From Reticulitermes lucifugus (taxonomy: Eukaryota > Arthropoda > Insecta > Blattodea > Rhinotermitidae): a DNA stretch of 64,000 nt. The DNA lies in assembly GCA_026260175.1 (NCBI GenBank), contig JAKCWW010000137.1, positions 1-64,000 of the forward strand, read 5' to 3'. Shown piece by piece: positions 1 through 11,290 of the stretch (position 1 is its first letter; each line of letters opens with the position of its first letter). Position numbers and translations under genes: made by a program. The notes beneath the pieces are model-generated. The model did not search any database, was not told the DNA's origin, and was given only the letters and a program-made list of their open reading frames with translations.

Positions 1-500
1 TGAGACATAAATTTTTTATTCACTTTTGAAACCGCACCATTCTTTTGTGTATGCCCTGTACGTGTTATGTGTTCCTCTACAACATTCGTTCGAATATTCG
101 TTGCTTCGATAATTATTTAACGAGTTGCGGGCAAGACTCGAGCAAATGTACCCTTAGGCTTTCGTTTAAAATATCGCTTATTTTTATTCGAATTCAACCA
201 AGATCGTACAGCGCGCACAAAAAGTCCTACTAACCAATCCCCCCTCTCGCATATAAAAATGCCAATAACATCTCTTCTGCATTCTCCAATTGTTACATGT
301 TGACTGTCCGAGGGACAGATATATGGTGAAGACTATAGGGACAAGTTTTCGAACTTTTCATTATGAAAGCGCCAAAAGAATTTCCAGTTAAACCTGCAAT
401 GAATAAATGAGACTAGTAGTTCGAAATTACTTGCGTAGGTCATGTCTAAAGGAAAGGCATATGCAAGGCAAGGGTTAGAGTTAAAAAACCTCTACGTCAC
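1..500. other. AT-rich non-coding stretch
   Basis: I see no coding signal, RNA gene or recognisable repeat here. The short open frames have no conserved motif and are at chance length for AT-rich DNA. Confidence 0.5.
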
Positions 501-760
501 TTTTTTTTAATGGCTCAACAGCCCCTTGGGGGCCTAGGCCGCCTCATGTTTTCGAGGCTTCACGATCACACTCAGACACATCACACTCGGTAGGACTCAT
601 CTGGACGAGGGATCATCCCGTCGCAGAAACGTTTACCTGACAACACACAACAATCACAAGAGACAGACATCGATGCCCCCTGTGGGTTTCAAACCCACAA
701 TCCCAGTAAGCGAGCGGCCGCAGACCCACGCCTTAGACCGCACGGCCACTGGGATCGGCT
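501..760 (-). mobile_element. tRNA-Leu-like SINE (family A), copy 1
   Basis: Read on the minus strand, the element begins with a tRNA-like head. It has an A box of the form GTGGCCGTGCGGTCTAAGGC and, about 45 nt on, a B box region GTGGGTTTGAAACCCAC; the spacing suggests a type II (Leu-like) tRNA with a variable arm. A roughly 170 bp body follows and ends in a poly-A run (the T run at 501-508 on the plus strand). The same body occurs at 5171-5434 and 6384-6641. Possible diverged target-site duplications are CTACGTCAC on the left and CTATGTCGT on the right. This is a pol III-derived retroposon, not a tRNA gene: there is no acceptor-stem closure and no 3' end. Confidence 0.8.
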
Positions 761-2997
761 CTTCTATGTCGTGCAAAACGTAAATATTAAGTCGGTACAA
801 ATGTAGGACCTACTTCAAACCTGTTTTAAGTATTTCTAGAGTACGAAAGACATTTCTCGTTCATGGCAACCAGCCGGTTTCTGCTATCAGTAACTTCGAT
901 ATTTTAGCCACGAAACATAAAAAATACATCTAACTATTTAATTATAATAATTTTTTGGCTTCGCAGGTATACACAAAAGCGAATTCTGTGCGAAATTTAA
1001 TTTATATACCCTGATGTGTAAACATAAGATTCCTCTGAAACGTCTGTAAAAATCTACCAGGCTACACCACGTCACATCCCCGAAGACATTAGTCTTCTCC
1101 AGCTTAATCCACGAGGGTAGCCTCATGTTAAATGTTCATAGATGCATAATTTTTCAAAATATTTCGCAACTTTTATGAAACCCGAAATTTCATTACAGTC
1201 TCTACACCTTCTGATACGTTTTAACCTAGTCATACTTTGCTTAAGGCACGTTTCAATGTTACCTTCCTGTTGACTACTAGATCCTTCAACAACGCAGTTT
1301 ACTTCCTTCCTGGCTGACGAAAATTCTGTATGGCATTCTCTTCCAGAACTACGCCCTGCCCGTCCACCTCACTGTTTGTGATATCATTGCCCTTATAAGA
1401 TTAGGCAAAGTACAAAGACGTAATTGTTGGTATATGTAACTAAGCATTCTAAGATATAAGTTCTGTGGCTGAATTAGTGTTTAAACCAATGGTCGTCAGT
1501 CTTTACCCTAAGAAAACCAATCAAAGTGCTCCATTTTTAGGCACACTGACATCCGTGAAGGTCTCTATTGTTATATTTCTGTACGTACATTTGTGCTCTC
1601 GTCTGTATGTACGCATGTTAACAATTCTGAAAAGTCGAGTAGGTTTTTATGAAATTTAATGTTACGTGATATTATGAAAGTTGACGACAATTTCAATTTT
1701 GGTTAAAATATAACAAAAACAACGGAAACGTCACATGAAGACCCACATGTCTTTCTGCATCTCTACCGTAAATATTTACTGGAGCGATAGAAATTTCGAA
1801 TGAAATTGTAGAAAATAATGAAACACAGGTTTTATATTTAGCACATTTTTCTCGTACGTTTTATGATTTCCAAGATAACCAACCACACATTGACGCATGC
1901 GTAGGTTTCCAGACTTGTATACTGAACAATTAAAAGCTCTTCTAAGTGTAAATCTACCATCCCTCCCACGAGAGAAACGAAGCAACTTATGCCTCAAGAA
2001 CTGCTACTTGTATGAAAGATACTGTGACATTATTACCAATAAACTGTGCATAAATATTGAATTAACATTTATATAGGCCTACCGTAAAATTAAACCAGCA
2101 TCTATAAGCAGCCTTTCAAAATACACACTTGGTTAACTCCTGAATAATTAGATGCCGAGAAAGACAGAATTGTATGTATCAGAGTACCATAAAAGGTCTT
2201 GTAACATGCATTATAAATTTAAATAAAAGGGGGAGTGAAAATAAAGGTTAAAACAGCAGCAAAAATATTTTCTTTGCCTTTTTGTTTCCTAAAGGTTTCA
2301 CTGAATTGGATCACTGTCTCAAATGTCCAGAGGCGTGCTCGGGACAACCTCCCCATTTTCAATAAGTAAAACAACGAAACGTTCCTATTTTTTAAATTGA
2401 ATCATTCCATACTCCGCATCTTTCTAGTTTATAATTCAGCACCTTTTAAGAGTGTAGCGTTGTTCCGTGTCTTTTCTACCATTCTGACTGCCTGCATTAT
2501 TAATCGAAAGCTAAGGGCGTATCTCATTTAAAGTACAGGCGAAAAAAAGGAGAGAAGAAAAAGAAAAATAAGCTGATGTCCTTGGAACACACTGCTCTTT
2601 TTTTTATTCCCATTTAAAGCGCGATACACTAGCGACATCTTTTCTCAGTTCGGAGCACTAATTACGTAGCAATTAGGTAATTAAAGCTTTGAATTTTTGA
2701 ACGGGTCAATGGGAATTTTAATTGATACACTGTAACATCGCCTCCTTTTATATTTTGTCATTCAAAGAAACTTTAAAAATACAAATTCCATTTTGAGTAG
2801 TAAGCCACTTAAAATGCTACAGTCATTCTACATTACACACTTCTTAATAGGCCATGCATGTAATAGTGTACTTGCTTGCATCTTGCTATAAATGATAAAT
2901 GGATATAAGTATTAAGATATAAAACAAATAAGGTTCTTGGCCAAGTCTTTAATTTAATTACGGAAACATCGAAACTGGTGAATTAATATGTCTACAC
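761..2997. other. Non-coding stretch, no recognisable feature
   Basis: AT-rich sequence with stop codons throughout. The longest frames are about 60-75 residues and have no motif. I recognise no repeat family here. Confidence 0.45.

Positions 2998-3034
<37 letters not shown>
2998..3034. repeat. (TAT)n trinucleotide microsatellite
   Basis: About twelve uninterrupted TAT/ATT units. A shorter relic follows near 3098-3112. Confidence 0.95.
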
Positions 3035-4158
3035 TGTTATCACCTTTATGCAGTGTGTTTAAAATTGCATACCCAAAAGAAACCATATTTTTAAGTTATT
3101 ATTATTATTAATAAACTGTGGAACCAAATATAGAGAAAACTATTTGTATGTAAGAATGAAGTAAAGGGAGACTGGAGAAAATTACTAAGAGGGGACCTTC
3201 AAAATTTATACTTTTCATATGATGATGGTGATGATGATAATATTACTAAGGGAGTTAATAAAATGTATGTTCGGAACAAGTAGGATGAATTACAAAAAAA
3301 TAGGGGCAAATTTTAACTCGAAAAAGAGGAGATCTTGACAGACCTGGGCACAGACCAGAGTGTAACATTGCGATAAAATAAAAGGCAAATAATTCGTAAG
3401 CGTGTGAACTAAACTGAACCGATGAGAAACCGTAATATCGCGAGATTCTGTGAACACTGTGATGAGTCTATAAACGTAGTAAAAATACACGATGAAGGAA
3501 TACTGACCCATAGAATTCTTACACTTAGTCAAAGTAAGGTATGGATTTATCTATGTGGTAAAATGTTTAAAGGGCTGTGTAGTTCGAAGGGGAACGAAAA
3601 AATGCGTGTAGAAATTTTGTTGCGCGAGAAATTTCTACACTGGAATGAGTGTGTCAATGAATGAATGAGTGAATGAATGAACTAATAGGGAGGAAACAAA
3701 GACAGAGAGGAGTGAAAGACAGGATGAAAGAGAAAGAACTAAAAAAAAGACATCCATCTGGACAAGTATAAAACAGCGAGTGTACGAGAGTCCTGTCTGT
3801 TTACCGAAGTATACCTGTCAGTTTACAAAATATTTATCAGTTCTGCTATTAAATACCAAAACAACTTTGTTGTCTATGTACAATAACTTCGCCATTATCC
3901 TCACTTAGTTATAAGATATCTCTTTTAACAGACAGACATTTTATTCCAAATGGTCGGAATAAATTGATGCTGGTTTTCACTACTCAATTACAGCGCAGAT
4001 TCTCCGTGTTCTGACTTATTTACGTGCACAATAAACGACTAACTTACATGAAAGTAACTAGCCACACATTTCTTCATATTCTTCCATCTTTTTCTTCCTG
4101 GATAGCTCTACTAAAATTCCTTTAGCGCATTCCAGTGTAATGTAAAAACCTTATACAC
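3035..4158. other. Non-coding stretch with short tandem tracts
   Basis: Holds a small (GATGATGGT)-like tract near 3220-3240 and a (GAAT)n tract at about 3654-3681. A pair of overlapping opposite-strand frames near 3290-3664 shows no family motif, and I do not call it a gene. Confidence 0.5.
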
Positions 4159-4214
4159 GTGTATATGTAGTGATGCCAAATGGTTTAGTGAATGTTGAAG
4201 TGAACGTGACCTTG

Positions 4215-4259
4215 AACCCCTGATGATGGCTCTATTGCAGCCGAAACGTATGTAGGGTT
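4215..4259 (+). ncRNA. Hammerhead ribozyme-like motif, copy 1
   Basis: Stem I is AACCC (4215-4219) paired to GGGTT (4255-4259), five pairs. The core CTGATGA is at 4220-4226. Stem II is GGCT (4228-4231) with AGCC (4239-4242) around loop CTATTGC. GAAA is at 4243-4246. Stem III is minimal: A4246-T4253, C4247-G4252 and a G-T wobble. The NUH site is GTA at 4252-4254, so cleavage would fall before 4255. The weak point is an unpaired T at 4227 between the core and stem II, where the canonical fold has a G-C pair. The very short stem III resembles the minimal type I hammerheads of Penelope-like elements and retrozymes, which may work better as dimers. Confidence 0.65.
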
Positions 4260-4469
4260 AGTGGACATTCTTATGAAATAAAGAGCATTTGTTGGTTTAA
4301 TTGCTGAGCGATATCAGAATGCACGGTAAACACAACGTAAAATTTATTAACGCCCAACAAGCAAAATCCGTGTACCACTATCGTAACATCAAGGAAAAAC
4401 TACTTAAAACAAAGTGTATATGTAGTGATACCAAATGGTTTANTGAATGTTGAAGTGAACGTGACCTTG

Positions 4470-4514
4470 AACCCCTGATGATGGCTCTATTGCAGCCGAA
4501 ACATATGTAGGGTT
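4470..4514 (+). ncRNA. Hammerhead ribozyme-like motif, copy 2
   Basis: Same layout as the copy 255 bp upstream. Stem I is AACCC (4470-4474) with GGGTT (4510-4514), and the core is at 4475-4481. The only change noticed inside the motif is G to A at 4503 in stem III. It turns a G-T wobble into an A-T pair, so pairing is kept or improved. Confidence 0.65.
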
Positions 4515-4724
4515 AGTGGACATTCTTATGAAATAAAGAGCATTTGTTGGTTCAATTGCTGAGTGATATCAGAATGCACGGTGAACACAACGTAAAATTT
4601 ATTAACGCCCAACAAGCAAAATCTGTGTACCACTATCGTAACATCAAGGAAAAACTACTTAAAACAAAGTGTATATGTAGTGATACCAAATGGTTTAATG
4701 AATGTTGAAGTGAACGTGACCTTG

Positions 4725-4769
4725 AACCCCTGATGATGGCTCTATTGCAGCCGAAACGTATGTAGGGTT
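4725..4769 (+). ncRNA. Hammerhead ribozyme-like motif, copy 3
   Basis: Stem I is AACCC (4725-4729) with GGGTT (4765-4769), and the core is at 4730-4736. The motif sequence matches copy 1. The array ends about 55 bp after it. Confidence 0.65.
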
Positions 4770-4822
4770 AGTGGACATTCTTATGAAATAAAGTGCATTT
4801 GTTGGTTTAATTGCTGAGTGAT

Positions 4823-5160
4823 TATGTAGCCTTTTCTCATCTCCTGCACGTATGCAAAATGGATCTCCGTGTTACTTCTACTTAATCTCGTTATCTCTAC
4901 CAGGTTAGGAAATGCATATGGGAAACGTTATACAGTTTTCTGAGTTATGACGCATAATCAGTACCAGTCCGATGCCTTTAGTTACACACCATACCTACCA
5001 ATATTATCCTTTTTACAGTGAGACACTGTTTGTCAAATGCCCAACAGCTAAGTGGAGGGCGACCTAATTTCTTCTGCCGGTGATTCTTTACTCCTGTACA
5101 CAAAACTGTCTTCCATATCTTGAGGGCACATTCAAAATAATGCATTTATTATGTTGATGT
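4823..5160. other. Non-coding stretch
   Basis: Unassigned sequence between the tandem array and a SINE. Nothing recognised. Confidence 0.45.
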
Positions 5161-5170
5161 AACTGCCAAT

Positions 5171-5434
5171 CGCCGATACCGGTGGCTGCGCGGTCTAAGG
5201 CTTGGGTCTGCGGCCGCTTGCTTGCTGGGATTGCGGGTTCGAATCCCACCGGGTTTATGGATGTCTGTCTCTTGTGAGTGTTGTGTGTTGTGAGGTAGAG
5301 GTCTCTGCGACGGGTCGATCACTCGTCCAGAGGAGTCCTACCTAGTGTGTTTGTGTGTGTTTGTGTGCCTGTGATCTCGAAACCTCAACAATGAGGAGGA
5401 CTAGGCCCACTAGGGCTGTCGAGCCATGAAAAAA
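5171..5434 (+). mobile_element. tRNA-Leu-like SINE (family A), copy 2, with target-site duplication
   Basis: The plus-strand copy has a tRNA-like head: A box GGCTGCGCGGTCTAAGG and B box GGGTTCGAATCCCA. The SINE body follows and ends in an A run. It is flanked by AACTGCCAAT (5161-5170) and AACTGCTAAT (5435-5444), a 10 bp duplication with one mismatch, which marks retrotransposition by a LINE-type machinery. It is the best preserved of the three family A copies. Confidence 0.88.
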
Positions 5435-5444
5435 AACTGCTAAT

Positions 5445-6290
5445 GAGAAAAATTTATACACATAAGGGTGGCTGGATAAATATTCTGCGATGAAGATTTT
5501 CACGTTTTGTTTGTGTGTCAGGTTTATATAATCATAGATAGGGCTTTTATTTGGTTTCAGTTTTTATGATGTGTAATTACTGAAGTTTTCTCTGTGTAAA
5601 TGCACATTTAATCCCTCATGCGTTGCTTAGATTATGCTTCAGTCTTTTTGATATGGAAATAATTCAAGAATCCAGAGATATTCGGTTTGAATCTCACGTT
5701 ACTGGCTGACATAAATGAGGATTTCCGTAATACCTCCAGCCCAATTTCGAAAGAGTGCTATCAAGTAGCGCATCTCCACCTTCTTTCAAATCATTATTCG
5801 TCATTAATGGTCGCTTTCAAAGTGGGATTTTTGGTCGACACAGTGGCAATGTAAGAGGTGTTTATACGAGTAATCCGGTTTTCCCAGTCACTATTATAGG
5901 ACCAGTGGTCCATTCTCACACCTACGCTGTTTAATCTTAGCAACTGATGGACTCGTTAAATAAATACTTCTCACTTCTCTCTAATTAGACGCTACATAAG
6001 ATCTGAAGATAAAAGGCAAGACTTAATCAGTATAAACGTTTCAAACGAACCACGACAAACTCCTTTCAACTCTTCACATACTGATCACTAGCTTTCATCT
6101 TCCCAACTGATGCCAAAAACGTAATGTTGTCAGCATATTAAGGCGCAGTGATTACTACATGTACCACCAGATTTAACTTCAATAATTCTAAATTCTTCCC
6201 ACATTTATATGTTCTGTAGGAATCTCTGAAGAAACAGCGAGTTTTACCCTATACGAAATTAATTCATAGGTTGTTTATAACGAGATAAAA
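5445..6290. other. Non-coding stretch
   Basis: AT-rich DNA with no supported gene or repeat. Confidence 0.45.
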
Positions 6291-6294
6291 ATTG

Positions 6295-6360
6295 TTTACT
6301 CCGCGGTACGAGCTGAATCTTTAAATGAAACAGATTACGGTTCGTCTTTTAAGGGTTAAA
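6295..6360 (-). mobile_element. Fragment of piggyBac-like MITE (family F)
   Basis: Contains the family motif TTTACT(G/C)CGCGGTA shared (in either orientation) with 11052-11290, 25080-25215 and 32220-32275. It ends in AAGGGTTAA, the mirror of the TTAACCCTTT start seen at 11048. Terminal TTAA suits piggyBac-type transposition. Only one end is recognisable. Confidence 0.4.
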
Positions 6361-6383
6361 TACAAAATAATTCAGCAATCGTC

Positions 6384-6641
6384 TTTTTTTTGTGGCGCAA
6401 CTGCCCAAACCGTGCGTAGGCCGCCTCATTGTTGAGGTTTCTAGATCACACACAATTATATATATATATATATATATACACGGTACGACTCATCTAAATC
6501 AGTGATCAGTTTGTCGCAGTGGCCGCTACCTACACAACAAACACAAGAGACGAAGCTGCAATCCCGGGAATTAGAACCCGCAATCCCAGCAGTCGAGAGG
6601 CCCCAGACCTACGCCTTAGACCGCACGGCCAGTAGGATCGG
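6384..6641 (-). mobile_element. tRNA-Leu-like SINE (family A), copy 3
   Basis: Same body and tRNA-like head as the other two copies, read on the minus strand. The body is interrupted by a (TA)n expansion at about 6458-6478, and the B box has drifted. No clear target-site duplication was found. Confidence 0.78.
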
Positions 6642-7951
6642 TATGTAGCTATCTAGTAATCCCTACTAGAATGTGGACTGTTGTCGCTAATTAACAAGTA
6701 GTAAAGTTCGGGAACAGAGAAAGTCAAGCGTCAAACTCAGCTTTAGCACCAAGAGAAATTCAAGATTTGAAGTACTCGCAGCTGTGTCGCTGCAGATTCA
6801 GCCCTGCTGCACTGTTACATCACGTCGACTGGTAAACAGATTTATCAGTCGACGTGGCGTTAAATTGCAGAATAATGGAATTTTCAAGGAGAAACTCAAT
6901 TCACTTAAGGCTCATGCTGGCTAGCTAGGACTGCATGTGATGCATCCTTACTTCCAAGTGTTCGATCGGCAGCGAAGAGAAATATTGTGACATTTTGTTG
7001 TGCAAAGAGCGTAGCTACAAAGAAAACCAACAAGACTCTTCAATAGGAAGGAAACATTTGAATAAAAGACCAAGATGAAAAGGAAAGGCCGACAAAGAAG
7101 AAGTTTTAACAAAGCATAGAAAGAATCAAGGTATGAAAAGAAGGGAGTCTAGAAAAATGGAATGATTGAGAATAATGAATTCGACGAAAAAGACATAAGG
7201 CTAACGATAATAAAAAGGTTTTGAGTTTCTGAAAAACGACATGAACAATGATAGTCTCTTAAGTGAACTTAAAAAAGTCTTCTTAGCAGTTACACGAGGC
7301 GCCAGGCCACGAGTGAATGGTCGTCGAACTCGACGTTCTGAAACCCGGCAGTAGATACATGTATCAGTCTATTCAAACTGGATGCCTTTAACACAGTAAA
7401 GAACCTCAGGAAATTTTGGTTCGAAATTTTTGTTTTCACACAGGCACATATTTTTAAGCTATTGTGAAAAGATGCATACAAACACTAACGCGTAAAGTCC
7501 AAAAATATATTTGTTGCTACGTAATATTCTATGAGTTGAATGATAGGGGTTCCAATTACCGATAGGGCCCGGGATATCTATCTTCGTCGCAGTGTTCATA
7601 CCGGCTCGGGAGCCATTTCGACACCCTGTTTAATGGGCACCGGGGTAACATTTCGCTAGAAGGAAACGACTGTGACAACAAGCTGACTGAAAACCTCAAC
7701 CAGGTGCTGAGTTCTGGAATGGGTAAGTTATATTTCCAATAGAATAAAAACCATTCTGGAGTAGTGCTTAATTAAGAGCACAGAAAACTTGATATTTAGA
7801 TGTAAAAATAAGTGTATTTCTTTTTATATTTCTCTCAACATAGGCCACATAAAAAGAAGAATATAAATATATATTTGAAGACATGTTACGCATGTTATGC
7901 AACATGAACCCATTAAAAAAACTGATAAAATTTACTTACTTTCATCTCACA
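6642..7951. other. Non-coding stretch with a small inverted repeat
   Basis: The only structure noticed is a perfect 11 bp inverted repeat, CACGTCGACTG at 6821-6831 and its complement at 6846-6856, with a 14 nt spacer. No gene is supported. Confidence 0.45.
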
Positions 7952-8375
7952 TTAAGGGAAGACGAGAGGCTGAATGTGATGGAGAACGGAGTGCTCTGGA
8001 AAATGTTTTGACCTAAGAGGAAGTGACAACAGAATGGAGAAAACTGCACAATGAGGAGCTTCATGGCTTACTATTCGGGTGATTAAATCGAGGAGGATGG
8101 GGGAGACGAGAAATGTATAGTGTGTTTTGGTGGGGAAACCTGCAGAAAAGAAGTCACTTGAAAAACCTGGGCATAGACGGGGTATAATATCAATACGATT
8201 CTTAAATAAATAGAGTGGGAGTGCGTGGGCTGGTTATATATGATCAGGGAAGGAACAAGTAGGGGGCTGTTTTAAACACGGTAATTAACTTTCGAGTTTC
8301 ATAAAAGTCGAGGAATTTCTCGACTAGCTGAGGAGCTATTAGCTTCTTTAAGAAGGATTCTCTTCCATGGAGTTA
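7952..8375 (+). pseudogene. 5'-truncated LINE: reverse transcriptase C-terminal tail plus 3' UTR (family L1a)
   Basis: Broken frames give, in order, LREDERLNVMENGVLWKMF, then (after a shift) EVTTEWRKLHNEELHGLLF, then degenerate remnants to about 8265. This is the region after the polymerase domain of an insect non-LTR retrotransposon, as I recognise it from many cockroach-like sequences. It is followed by a shared 3' segment that starts at GGCTGTTTTAAACACGGTAA and runs through an AGCTATTAGCTTC-like block to CCATGGAGTTAGAG. The same order recurs at 24310-24745 and 30868-31240. Stops and shifts show it is dead. Clade assignment is not possible from this fragment. Confidence 0.7.
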
Positions 8376-9609
8376 GAGAAGAATCCATAACGACATGTCC
8401 CGCGTTGTGACCATTTATCTTGAATTCTAGGTGACATGAGTCACTGTTATTCGCACAGAGGTTAGCTGCTAATGAATTCTTTCTGCCCCTCATTTTAGCA
8501 CGGTTCTCTCTCTCTCTCTGTTATCAGATTGTATTATTTTCAGTTTTCAATAGAAAAGACACCGTCACCCCCAAAGTGAGTTACATTTTTCACACTATTT
8601 TAATTTATCATGAGTAAAAATTTCTACTCGAACCACCTGGAATTTCCTCTTACTTAAAAATTCGCAAAGGAATAATTTTTCATACGGTGTTACTTATAGT
8701 GGCACTCTAAACAATGAATATGCGGGTAGGAGGCATTGAATACAAAAGCGTGTATGCCTACAAGTGAGAGTGGGTATAAAAGAAAGTCGTGAAAAAAAGG
8801 AAAAACGATTTGTAATGTGAAAAATATAGGGTACGTATAAAGGAAGGTGGAAAAATTATTGTATGGAAAAAAGGTGTAACAGAAAGTGAACGAAAAGGAA
8901 TAGAAGACCAATAAAGTACAAACCTAAGGAGTATGCCTATGTACTGTTTTCGGTATTAACTTCAGCATATTAAAACAAGAAATGAGTGCTTCAGCGTATT
9001 AGTTCGCAATGTCTAAAACAGAATCAGAAATAAGTAGTGTTTCATGGACAGCATCTCATTTATAATACAACTTACAAAATGATGGCACTTTATATTTTGT
9101 TAAAGCAACTACTACTTTGATTCCCAAGGACCAGTTTAAGTCATTAATATGAAAGCAGTTGGATATTGTATTAGTGCTGAGAAAGGTGGGGGTGGGGGGT
9201 GGGGGGATCCAAAACGTACAAGGCGTGTCACTGTTAAAAGTTTAAGAAGGTGCTTATGACATAGGAGTACTTTGTATAATATAGTCCTGTCATAGAATTC
9301 TGCAGTTATGTAGTTAAGTAAACCAATCGGAAATAACTTAGAATGGATGAAATACATAATGAGCACGTTCTTCTCTTCTCCATTACTCTCTCGGTCATTA
9401 AATGAAGAATATTATGAATGGCTAGGTTAGAAGGAAAAATAGGAAATACGTTTTGGGTACTGAACCTTAAGAAACCAGGTCATTTAAAACTACGCTGGCC
9501 AATATGGGAGGTCAAGAGAATGTTAAATTATGCGAAAGTATAGTTGAATTGAAATGCTTCAAAATTTTACAGAAAGAGATAAAATTATTAAAACCACTCA
9601 TAAGCAACA
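8376..9609. other. Non-coding stretch with a G-rich tract
   Basis: Contains a (CT)n tract near 8508-8519 and a run of guanine blocks at 9186-9207 that could form a G-quadruplex. No gene was recognised. Confidence 0.5.

Positions 9610-9646
<37 letters not shown>
9610..9646. repeat. (AAT)n trinucleotide microsatellite
   Basis: About twelve AAT units, nearly uninterrupted. Confidence 0.95.
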
Positions 9647-9647
<1 letters not shown>

Positions 9648-10489
9648 GTGTTTCGGATGGAAGCTACGTGGAGTTGAACACAGACCTCCATTTTGGACGG
9701 AAGATATTTCGCGAGAGGGGGGAAAAAGTTCTCTTGTCTGCTAACCCCACGGGTGGTTTTTTTCCTCATAGCTCCACCCATATTTTTTCGCTGGCAAATA
9801 ACTGCCTCTTAGGGTTGGCATTTTTTTTGTCCGCCTCGCAAAGTGAGGGTATTGAATTGTGGGGTAGGGATTGGTCCATTTTCACAGATCCCTTGCGCTT
9901 CTGTCCTGTGAACTTGATGATCACGTGAGAAATAGCACATGGTGTAGCACAACGAAATGGCACACGACGGATCTTGGTTCGCATCAGTTGCACAGGTCAC
10001 TTCGTGCCATTAAAATAATAATGAAATATGAGAATTTTTGGTAAAAAATACAGAAATACAAATTAAGAAGGAATTTGACATTCCAGTCTTCTCATATATG
10101 ATGCCATGTGAAATGGTATATAGGCGCCGACGTTTCGGAGGAGCTTGCTGTATCAGTGTTGCAAGGTATTACAGGAATATTCTTAGACTGATATCCCAGG
10201 AGACATAAGTTTTCATTAAAATCACTGTGAGAAGCTCAAATCTCGAAACTGAAGTACCTGAGAAAGTTATTGTCATTAAAACAGGTGAAGACGTTACCAG
10301 ATGTGCGAGAACTGTAAAGACTAGGTACGTAGAATGGGCGAAGACAGCTAGCCGAAGACAGCACTGAATTGTGAAGCTACAGGTTAAAAATAGGACAAAG
10401 AATACAGTAGAAGGAGGATTTTGTGGCTGGCACAGGCGTTAAATTTTATAATCAGAGAATAGAACTTCGAAGGTAAAGATGAAAGTAAG
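9647..10489. other. Non-coding stretch with a family I trace
   Basis: Near 10100-10150 the block ATATAGGCGCCGACGTTTCGGAGGAGC, read on the minus strand, resembles the CCGAAACGT-type repeat (family I) seen elsewhere. The rest is unassigned; overlapping opposite-strand frames at 9668-10000 lack motifs. Confidence 0.4.
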
Positions 10490-10775
10490 TAAATTTCTGC
10501 CTGTGCACAACATGAGGGCATATGGTGGGTGCGGAGGTATAGCTCCACTCTGTCTGAACCTCGGCACTTGAGGGTGATGAATGGTCAGCTCTATGTCCCT
10601 GCCGTTTTACCCCCCCCCCAATGAAGGCGCCCCCAGTACCAATTTCACGTTTATCTGAGTGTGCTACAGAATTGGTCTGAACGTTTTTGAGGTGAGAAAA
10701 CCGTCTTGCCTCTGTCGAGAATCGAACCACATTTCGTCGGTTGTTTAGCCCATGCCCTAGTCACTGTACAGTCTA
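10490..10775 (-). mobile_element. tRNA-derived SINE (family C), copy 1
   Basis: The minus-strand copy shares the family C body (tract around GGGGGGTAAAACGGC, and the block that reads CTCGGCACTTGAGGGTGATG on the plus strand) with the intact copy at 49830-50112. The tRNA-like head lies near 10720-10775 and has lost its exact B box. A C9 run interrupts the body. Confidence 0.65.
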
Positions 10776-11051
10776 CGCGAATACAACACTGAAAGGAGAG
10801 GAAACAAAGAAAATGAAGCTCACTCTACAGTGCCTAATATTCAAGCTGTGTACCTGATAGGTAGCGAAATGGTGTCTGAGTCTGAAGAAATCCCATTCTG
10901 ATTGCATAATTTCGTGGTTTTCTTCCGTCACCATACAAAACTGCAATGATCAATTATACCTTGAATTAGGTCACGCAAGCTTCGTTACATATGTACATAC
11001 TCCAATATGTCAATCATAATCGACCCATCCATTTTAGATGACACAAATTAA

Positions 11052-11290
11052 CCCTTTACAGACTAAGATGGACCAGAAACATATTTAAGTACTCGGTTCA
11101 TACCGCGCAGTAAACACACTTCATCTCGGTTATAAAAACCGGTCACTTAATGCTGTAGAGAGAAATAATCACTGTTTATTCTGAGACGCACACAAAACAT
11201 AAAAATGCACTCTGTGGGCACAACGTAGAATTTTTAGCTTTAAAAAGGGTGGTACGTACATAAAGTAACCACTGGGCTTTAAAGCTTTCA
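11052..11290 (+). mobile_element. piggyBac-like MITE fragment (family F), copy 2
   Basis: Begins directly after TTAA (11048-11051) with CCCTTTACAGACTAAG, which fits the C-rich terminal repeat of piggyBac-type elements. It carries the CGCGCAGTAAACAC block and the CTCTGTGGGCA block, both shared in the same order with 25080-25215. The right end is uncertain. There is no transposase frame, so it would be non-autonomous. Confidence 0.5.

Larger units (their letters stand above)
4159..4822 (+). mobile_element. Retrozyme-like tandem array of 255 bp units with hammerhead motifs
   Basis: About 2.6 direct copies of a 255 bp unit lie head to tail. The same core starts at 4220, 4475 and 4730, giving exactly 255 bp twice. 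Copies differ at only scattered positions by eye, so the array is young or homogenised. Each unit contains a hammerhead-like core (listed separately). The predicted cleavage points fall before 4255, 4510 and 4765, so a transcript could release two 255-nt RNAs. Known metazoan retrozymes are tandem units of a few hundred bp with type I hammerheads, non-autonomous, and probably mobilised by Penelope-like reverse transcriptase. No open frame of note lies inside. Homology stops abruptly at GTGTATATG on the left and CTGAGTGAT on the right, and I found no clear target-site duplication. One ambiguous base sits at 4443. Alternative: an ordinary satellite fragment derived from a hammerhead-bearing retroelement terminus. 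Confidence 0.75.
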
